Shown: positions 57,061-64,000 of the stretch, piece by piece
Position numbering within the stretch: position 1 is the first letter of the stretch
How the letters are laid out: each line of letters opens with the position of its first letter
Assembly: GCA_949128115.1 (NCBI GenBank)
Contig: OX421965.1
Coordinates: 59,390,012 to 59,454,011 of the forward strand
DNA from: Anaspis maculata
Lineage: Eukaryota > Arthropoda > Insecta > Coleoptera > Scraptiidae
Direction: 5' to 3'
DNA: 64,000 bases
Program-made: the position numbers and the translations under genes
The notes under the pieces: model-generated
What the model saw: only the letters and a program-made list of their open reading frames with translations
What the model was told of the DNA's origin: nothing
Databases searched by the model: none

Positions 57061-57565
57061 AGCAACGCTCAACGCTGCCAAAAGTTGGATGGGAGACCGC
57101 CGCGCCGGTGGTTAGTGCCAGTGAGCGAGCCGTTGGCGGGTCTCATCTGATTCTAGGCCGGCTGAACTTTTCTTCGGGTGATAGGCAAACTCCCCGAGTA
57201 TAACATGCCTGCAACCGGCAGTAAGGCAATGTGTAGAGAAAAACCGGAAGCGTTGTCAGGGAGGCTGATGAAGTCAGGAACGTACCGGCGAAGGGCGTGG
57301 ATGTGTCGGACATCCACACCTGCGGTTCAGGGATCAAAGACGGAGTCTAGGTCAACCGTGCGCTTGTGGGCCCCAGTCAGTGCTTGAATGGACCGACCAT
57401 CAAACATCCGACACCACATTGTGGCTCGGTGGGTCTGGCTGGTGATGGAAGGAGTACAATGGACCCAATAATGAGGCCTACGTGCCAAGTGGAACTAAAT
57501 TCCAACAACTCTTCCCAATAAATCCAGAATCCAGAATCGAATTCGAAATCGAAATCGAATAATCG
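57061..57565 (+). mobile_element. LINE/SINE-like fragment with a 5S-like block
   Basis: The segment is GC-rich. 57083-57100 (AGTTGGATGGGAGACCGC) matches the conserved TTGGATGGG(A/T)GACCGC part of 5S rRNA, the internal promoter region used by 5S-derived SINEs. The following 380 bases look like the 3' part of a non-LTR element (GGTGGGTCTGGCTGGTGATG, CCAAGTGGAACTAAATTCC) and end in an AATCGAA-type simple repeat (57530-57562). No open frame is kept. Whether the two parts belong together is inference. Confidence 0.4.
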
Positions 57566-58429
57566 AATTTTGCATTGACTACTCGATTTAAAAAAATTAT
57601 GTCCAATCATCGCCAGACAAACTTTTGTTTCAGGCTCGTTATCCCTTCTTGTTAGTTTTCCATGTAATTTCTATATCCAGTCATTTTTACATCCATGGTA
57701 GTATCTCTGGTTTGTACCGGGCGTACCTACTGTCAGCTGGGAGCTGCATGGTGTCAAAAATATGACGCTTGTGGTAATAAAGACACGAAAACGAGAAGCT
57801 CCATCAGTTTTTAGATCTTGACCTGACTCTTTTTGTGACTAGATGTCGGATTGTGTAACAAATCTAGTCGTGTAAAACCCGACAGTAACTGACCAGATCT
57901 CAATTACCGAGTCAATCACTCTCAACATCTTCATCAGTTTCCTGTTTTTTTTTTCAGGTGATCAAGGCTGATCATTGAGCGAAAATAAATATGATTTAGC
58001 TAAGATGTATTATAAAATTCCATTGTAGTGACATTTCGCAGGAACATGCATTTCAGTTTATTCCCACTAATTAGTGTTAAGAACGAAGTTGATGTTGATG
58101 TCATATAAGACCTGGTCTTTTCACCTTCAGGTGTATTATTAGTGAATGGAAAAGGTACAATATGGGCATAATTAAACAGTACCTAATAGCACCAGCACCT
58201 TGGCAATTTACGAAAAAAAGGACCTGCGTGGTTCATACTTTTAGAAACTTTATATCCAACCAGTATCATGATTTTGAAATATGTACCAAGACAGGAAGCT
58301 GAAATCTGAAAATAATGTCCGAAGCTTAGACAGGCAGAGGCCAAACGAAAGCCGTACGGTGATTGTATACGAAACACATGCATGCAGATGAGCTGTAGAT
58401 TGGGTAACACGTAACCAAAAAACTGTTTA
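57566..58429. other. Spacer, AT-rich
   Basis: No supportable feature. A short TCTAG/CTAGA-containing imperfect inverted repeat (about 57790-57905, around GATCTTGACCTGACT and its inverted form) may be a small MITE. Confidence 0.4.
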
Positions 58430-58730
58430 CAAAATGAGCTTTTCCGTTATCCCAGTGCAATCAAGGCAGACACTCTCGTCGCACACAATACGGTTTCCCG
58501 CCGAAATCACCAGCGCCGTCGAAAATGAATTATCCATCAGCGAGGGATTAATCGAATCGTGCGGTTCGTTACAGATCGGATTCTCGATTGGTTACGTCTT
58601 ATCGGTGCGCGCATTTTTTCCGCGAGAACGAACAAATAGAGTGGCAATGCACTTCCTTGTCGATTAAGTCGGAAGACGATGTTTATATCTGGTCCGTTAT
58701 GCACCTGGAGCATACAGCAACAAGCAAGAG
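58430..58730. promoter_or_regulatory. GC-richer island with TTAATCGA sites, candidate conserved element
   Basis: High-complexity sequence with CpG-rich text, GGATTAATCGAATCG, GGTTTCCCGCCGAAATC and ATCTGGTCCGTT (58687-58698), the last shared with the 53.8-54.1 kb island. Overlapping open frames on both strands show no family resemblance, so a regulatory role is more likely. Confidence 0.3.
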
Positions 58731-58804
58731 TATACGAATCGAGCGAAGAGCGCAAGCAGGCCGCCGAAGAGCCGAGATGAAGAGTCTCTTATTCTCGACC
58801 TTCT

Positions 58805-58838
58805 CATTATCATCATCATCATCATCGTCATCATCATT
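58805..58838. repeat. ATC microsatellite
   Basis: About ten tandem ATC units with one CGTC interruption. Confidence 0.8.
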
Positions 58839-60944
58839 GTAGAAAATGCAGGGTCTTGGTGGATATTATTACCATTGAAAAAACCGAGGGCGGCCGCACC
58901 CTGTATATGCTTATGAGTGCACCCAACAGACACCCAACACCTTCATCACTGCATCACGCGGATTGCAGAATGCAGACTCATATTATGGAAATCTACAGCA
59001 GTGACATAACACCATAACAGCGTCTGAAAATCCCATTCTTGTGAAAAACCATCAAGAATCGTTGACTTCTCACATGAATAAATAAAAAGTCGTTTCGATT
59101 GTGTGTAGATCATCACAGAGATGATGATCGTACTTTATTGAAATTATTGTAAGTATAAGGTATTTCAAATCATATAGGTGCCTAATTTTGAGAAAAAATA
59201 TTAAGCGTTTTTCAGGAAGTTTGTAGGGTAGGTATTTTGCAATATGTTTATAGACCTATGATATACAGGTCTCCCAGAATTCAGTATAGCAAAAGGAACC
59301 TTAGACTCCCCCCCCACACTTGATGTCCAGTGATTTTTTTCTAATACTTTGTTTCTGCAAGTTTTTTCAAAGTATTCAGTTCAAAATCATTGGTTGTCTT
59401 ATTTTGAACCAACCCAAGCGGTACTCCACTCTGCTTTTTTATCCTTCATTCCTAATTTTTACTTCTGCCTAGTTTTGTTGACTTCAGTTTGAGTGTTATT
59501 AGTATAAAATTTCTTTGTTCCAGGTGAGTTATGGAATTCCCAGGCTTCTCATATAGGCGGTTCACTTTACTCGCAGCTCGTGCGCAGGTCTTCCCATAGA
59601 CTAAACTCACTGGTTCAATTGGCTGTTTAACCGGGAGCGCTTTTCGATCGGGCTGGCTAGGGTTGGGGTTGGCGACGGCGCCAATATAGGTGAACCTGCG
59701 TTCCGTGGACCCCAGGTAAATGACAATGACTGAAAAGCTATTTCAACTAGTTTTAATTGTGTCTAAAGTAATTGCTGTGGTGGTAGTAAACTGAGGAAAT
59801 TTGAAATGATAATAATTTCCTTTGTATCCTTTCACAAGCTCCTTAAATTATCAAACGCGCAAGCAAACCGCGGGATTTTCTCCCACAAAATATTCCATAA
59901 GAATCATAATATACCTGTTTGATTGTGATCAGAGATTTACGGCACCTGTGCGTATTAAACATCTGTAACTCATTCCTTTCGGTTATCGTTGACACTATCG
60001 TAAAAATTGTTTGGTGCATGTGTGTATGCATCCCAGCAGTCGTAAACCTGTCGAATTCACATTATTATACTCTAACGCATTATGCTAATTTATTCACCAA
60101 CAATGTTTCATTACGTTCCGAGCCGATACGAATGGTAAATATTGTTTCAGTGCATGTTCGGGCAAATATTTACAACAAACACATTCGATGGGTTTTTGAA
60201 GTGCATGATGCCTGTAATTACACTGATGAAGCACATCTTGGCCTGGCTTTACTTCACACCGACGACACTATGACAGTGCGACACACATCATGTAGAAACC
60301 TGGCATGAGTAGGTGCCTGCTAAACGTTTTTCACTTCACATATTCAACTTTAGAATTGCAGAAGGTACCCAATGCACGGTTCAAAATCTCATCACCTCGA
60401 ACTCTTTTTCATAGTAGGCTGTGTATGTGTTCTTTTTTTTTGAGGATTTCGAAAAAGTGGAGGGGCTTTTAACGTAGAGCAAGATTGCGTAGAGCATTGC
60501 AAGTTCAAAGAGATTTTTGTCAACTGAATAGAGCTTTAATTGGGAATGGCAATAGATATCTCTACCTAATTAGATACCTGCTAACTTTAATGGCGGCAGC
60601 TCTTTGCGAACAATAGATCAGTAGTGTAGCAGTGATGTGTATTATTACGGGACATTTACCAATTCTATTGTTGAGATGCAATGTGGGTTACAGGGTACTA
60701 TACTATTCAAATTTGTAATTGTCTAATTCGTATACACATAAACCGTAAACAGGTAATTTGGTTAGTGTGAAAAATTGAGCAAGTACTTCCGAATGCCAAG
60801 GTTATGAAAAGATCAAAAATCTTCTGATTATGTACGTGTACCTGTACACCGTTGTTCGCACCGTGTATTCATAAAAGAAAGTAAGGTCAGGTAAGTGTGC
60901 TACTTAATTTTTTTTTTCAGGTCTTTATTTAGACATGGTTGTTT
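58839..60944. other. Mostly AT-rich, no supportable gene
   Basis: A GC-rich patch at 59520-59720 contains CCAG/GTGAGT (59521) and CCCCAG/GTAAAT (59701) splice-like strings but no convincing open exon between them. The frame 59919-60308 (129 codons) is the longest of the region and is unrecognised; it contains forkhead-like GTAAATATTGTTT (about 60133) and may be regulatory DNA. Confidence 0.4.
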
Positions 60945-61190
60945 TTACTGTAGCTGCATTGGTGGTGGAGGTCCATCTAATTTGAGTAATGTGGTTGTTG
61001 GTCTAATTGCTCCCAAGGTCCCGCCACTAGGTTGCATAACACGAATTTTCGACACCGTGTGATGTGACGTAGTGGTATGTCTGAGGGAGCTGCATTTGCA
61101 TCCCTCACACGTGTATTGCCTGCTGCCTGTTTTATGCTTACCTGCAATTTTCATTGCACCTACACAACATCTCCGTTTACAGTGTTTCAT
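60945..61190 (-). CDS. Cysteine-rich reading frame with nearby poly(A) signal, possible terminal exon or retrocopy
   Basis: An 81-codon frame on the minus strand, unusually GC-balanced for this region. It contains the Cys cluster CKRRCC, then YTCEGCKCSSLRHTTT and a Gly/Pro/Thr-rich end finishing PPPPMQLQ. The stop is followed within about 15 bases by AATAAA and then an A10 run (about 60910-60919 as T on +), as at a cleaved mRNA end. Upstream on the same strand the frame continues after one TAA with TCPVKIKT. An internal ATTGCAG/GTAAGC donor-like string is also present. I do not recognise the family. The Cys spacing loosely recalls the end of a C-terminal cystine knot, without the full pattern. 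It could be a last exon, a processed pseudogene or chance. Confidence 0.3.
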   Translation of the reverse strand: MKHCKRRCCVGAMKIAGKHKTGSRQYTCEGCKCSSLRHTTTSHHTVSKIRVMQPSGGTLGAIRPTTTLLKLDGPPPPMQLQ

Positions 61191-61835
61191 GCTGCATACT
61201 TACGTTTTTATTTTAACAGGACATGTTCTACTCACAGATGTAGGTATAATATTTTTTGCATTTAATTCTGTTTACTTTGTATGTCTACATTTCTTGTATT
61301 TTCATAAACATGTGCCAAGTAGATGTGATCACAAAGCTGAAACTTGGCGCATGATTTTGAAGCTCAGATCGAACTGGTAATTAGTTTGGGTTAGTTACGT
61401 ATCTTGTTGAGTAATGGCTCTTGGTGTTGGAATAATTTAATTTCTAATAATTTGAATTAAGATAATAATTTACAGTAGAAATTAATGATATTTCTAATAG
61501 GTACAAGTGGTTTGAAAAATGCATAATACATATACGTACCTTATCTAACCCACAACCAGTTTGATGTTGAGTGGTTTTGTTTTGTCGTGTCCTGTCCTTG
61601 CTGTAGTTTAATTGTTATGGCCTGTTATTACTATTAATTTACATTTTAATTTTAATACAAATTAGAGTATCATGTAAGAGTTGCAGTGTTTAATAATTTG
61701 TCAAACTCAACCAAACGTATCCTGTATAAGTAGATAAACTGAAACGGTGAAAAACAAGTTATGGAATTTTGTGGTAGAATTTAGTTACAGCGTTTCATCT
61801 GAATGCTGAATTGATTGCGGGTTGAAGCAGGGGTA
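61191..61835. other. Spacer, AT-rich
   Basis: No feature recognised. Confidence 0.5.
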
Positions 61836-63636
61836 TAGCCCAGGAAAAACAGGTTTTAACCCGAAATAAATCCAGGAAAATCTGAAAATTTTCTGTTGGT
61901 GGTCGAAGGTACAAGAAGTACCATTTTTTGAAATCGTTCCTTTTTCATACTTTTTTCATTGGAACTCATATTTTCGAGGTCGAGGAACCCAATGAAATAA
62001 GTTTCCAGAAAGTGTAATGTACCAGTGGCGTACCAGACGACTGCGAAGGGGCCGAGGTGCAATTTTTGACAAAGTCTTATGGCAGATCGTGACTAACACC
62101 TTTTTTGACATATTTGGTATCATTTCTAACTAATTCCAAAAACTCTGATTCCAAAAATTAGTATAAAATTTTGATAGCGACGTGTTCAAACCTGTTTCAT
62201 CAGAAAAAAACATGATTTTTTTACTCTCAAATTTGATGTTTTGTAGCTTCAGTTCTATCAGTGTCCAATGTATTCTCAACCATGATTTTGATTTGGACAG
62301 TTAGTTTGAACTATTTCACACACACATAATTTTCTGTTTTTTTTTATCGTTTTTACAAAAGTCACGGAATTATTTTGTTTCTTGAGATGTACCATCTCAA
62401 AGCTTGACTTGATGAAACGTGCTATTTCACAGGAAAAATTAGGCTACGATCAGAATGTAGCTTTTATTTGGTTCTTTATTCATTTCAAGGCAAGAAAATA
62501 GTTTTCTCTATCGAACAAAACGGAAAAAAACTGAAATCGGAGCCGTATTTTAGTCATGACATCATTTTTTCTCCGACAATGTGAGCTTTCGAAATTGAAT
62601 TTCTACATGATGCACGTTTTGGAACGAAATTACCGTGTGACTTTGTAACAGCGATAGAAACTTCTAGTTATGGGATTCATCCATTAAATAGTTCAATTGA
62701 ACATTCTATGTCAAAATTGTAATCATGGGTGTTTTGAACCACGATGGAAATGGAGCTACAAAACGAAAAATTTAAAGATCGAAACTTCACGTTTCTTTGC
62801 GAAATTTATTCCGCATTCTCGGAAGAAAAATGATGTCATGACTGAAATACGGCTCCGATTTTTGTTTCCCTCATTGTGTTTGATGAAGAAAACTATGTTC
62901 ATGTCATAAAATGATTAAAGTATCAATTCAAAGCTACATTTTAATCGTAGCCTAATTTTTCTTGTGAAATAGCACGTTTCGTCAAATCAAGCTTTGTTAT
63001 GATATATCTCAAGAAATAGAATCACTCCGTGACTTTTTAAAAACAGGAAAAAAAATCAGCGAATGATATTTGTGTGTAAAATAGCCCGAACCAACTGTTC
63101 AAATCAAAATAATAGTTAGAAATACATTGACCACTGATAGAACTAGAGCTACAAAGCATCAAATTTGAGGATAAAAAAATCAAGTTTCTTTCTGATATAA
63201 CTGGTTTGAACACGTCTCTATCAGAATTTCACACCTACTTGTGGAATCGGAATGTGCGATTTGATAAGAAATGATACCAAACACGTCAAGCTGTTAGTCA
63301 CGGTTTACCATACGACTTTATGAAAAATCGCACCTTGGCCACTTCGCAGCTGTCTGGTACGCCACTGGTGCATTACACTTTCTGGTAACCATTGCCTTGA
63401 GTTCCTTGACCTTGAAGATATGAAGTCCAATGGAAAAATCACCAAAAAAAATACCAACTTTGAAAATGGTAACTTCTTGTACCTTCGACCTCCCACAGAA
63501 AAAATGCCAAGCTTCGGACTGATGGGGACTTTTAGTATGTTGTTCCCCATCAAATTCTGAGGGGATCCTCAAATTTTCAGATTTTCCTCGATTTATTCCG
63601 GGTTTCATCAAAATTTTGCATTTTTTTCCTGGGCTA
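61836..63636. repeat. 1.8-kb fold-back element with ~0.75-0.8-kb inverted arms
   Basis: Outer ends TAGCCCAGGAAAAA (61836) and TTTTTTTCCTGGGCTA (to 63636). The inverted match can be followed inward through CTTGTACCTTCGACC, CCAGTGGCGTACCAGAC (about 62023 and 63352), CGTGACTAACA, CAAATTTGATG, AAAAGTCACGGA, AAATTAGGCTACGAT and CGGAGCCGTATTT. It ends near a ~220-base unpaired centre (about 62593-62815). By eye arms are 80-85% identical. No coding potential. Confidence 0.8.
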
Positions 63637-64000
63637 GTAGTAAGATATTAAACCGCCCGGATTTTGAAGGAAGCAAAAATTCTACGTTGTCATTAAGCAT
63701 TCAAAGTCAGTGAACTTCAGAAGATTGTTGTACTTCATAACAAAAAAGAATAGAGATAATGGCTGCAGATTCGTTGACGGGTTTATCTTTATCATCACTT
63801 GAATCATCATCACTATCATCACTTGCTTTCTCGTCAAAATGTTACCCCAGTTTATCAACTGGCTAAGTTATGAACTCATCATCATCATCATAGTATGTAT
63901 ATTACTTCAGATGCAATAATTATAATTTATTCTTATTTTGAAAATATGTTTGTTTCGTCAATGTCTTAGAACAATGACTCACTTTGTTAACAAAAACGTC
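63637..64000. other. AT-rich end of window with ATC-type simple repeats
   Basis: 63786-63830 and 63877-63893 are ATC/TCA-rich simple repeats. Nothing else supportable. Confidence 0.5.

Noticed and set aside
59521..59706. Coding exon between CCAG/GTGAGT and CCCCAG/GTAAAT
   Set aside because: The left string is a donor-type rather than an acceptor-type context and all frames between contain stops or lack family resemblance.
59919..60308. 129-codon + strand frame
   Set aside because: Unrecognised; Cys/Val/Ile composition typical of AT-rich noise. Kept only as part of a possible regulatory stretch.

Overview
The window is eukaryotic nuclear DNA, almost certainly from an insect. It is AT-rich, has GT-AG introns and AATAAA signals, is dense in miniature inverted-repeat elements, and contains one recognisable multi-exon gene whose product is an insect Jing / vertebrate AEBP2 protein. 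Frequent short TACCTACC-type runs and the TE mix fit a hemipteran, but the order is not proven from the sequence.

1-20.9 kb is the jing locus on the + strand. I rebuilt six coding exons (1598-1653, 7798-9367, 13821-14000, 15291-15435, 15549-15744, 17919-18084). Every junction has GT/AG and compatible phase, giving a 770-residue product. A long low-complexity N-terminal half with poly-Asn and poly-Gln is followed by three C2H2 zinc fingers, a basic patch and the AEBP2-type C-terminus. Jing/AEBP2 is an accessory subunit of Polycomb repressive complex 2. The 3' UTR runs about 2.8 kb to AATAAA signals near 20.76 and 20.84 kb and carries four Pumilio-type motifs and a GC-rich stem-loop. The introns hold MITEs, a tRNA-derived SINE, a nested MITE-in-MITE, a 202-bp tandem duplication and a GC-richer island in intron 1.

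20.9-42 kb has no gene I can support. It is a repeat landscape: fold-back clusters, ATCGATAT-rich elements, a hAT-like element with a nearly intact 8-bp target duplication (32.5-34.3 kb), a TACAGG-ended element with an internal duplication (34.6-35.6 kb), and a 4.3-kb structure (36-40.3 kb). That structure has a core of ~39-bp monomers in a ~240-bp higher-order repeat, flanked by inverted ~16-bp minisatellites and interrupted by a hAT-like insertion (with a dead mariner-type transposase fragment) and a palindromic insertion.

42.3-64 kb begins with a GC-rich, GATA-motif-containing stretch and a probable non-coding first exon (about 42768-43019, donor GTAAGA) of an unidentified gene whose coding exons I do not see. 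Downstream are isolated GC-richer islands that look like conserved regulatory DNA, a possible solo LTR, a pogo/Tigger-like MITE nested in another TIR element, LINE/SINE-like debris, a cysteine-rich minus-strand reading frame with a poly(A) signal, and a 1.8-kb fold-back with ~0.75-0.8-kb arms.

I found no bacterial-type system, CRISPR array or complete mobile-element gene. The most unusual structures are the 36-40 kb compound repeat and the 61.8-63.6 kb fold-back.
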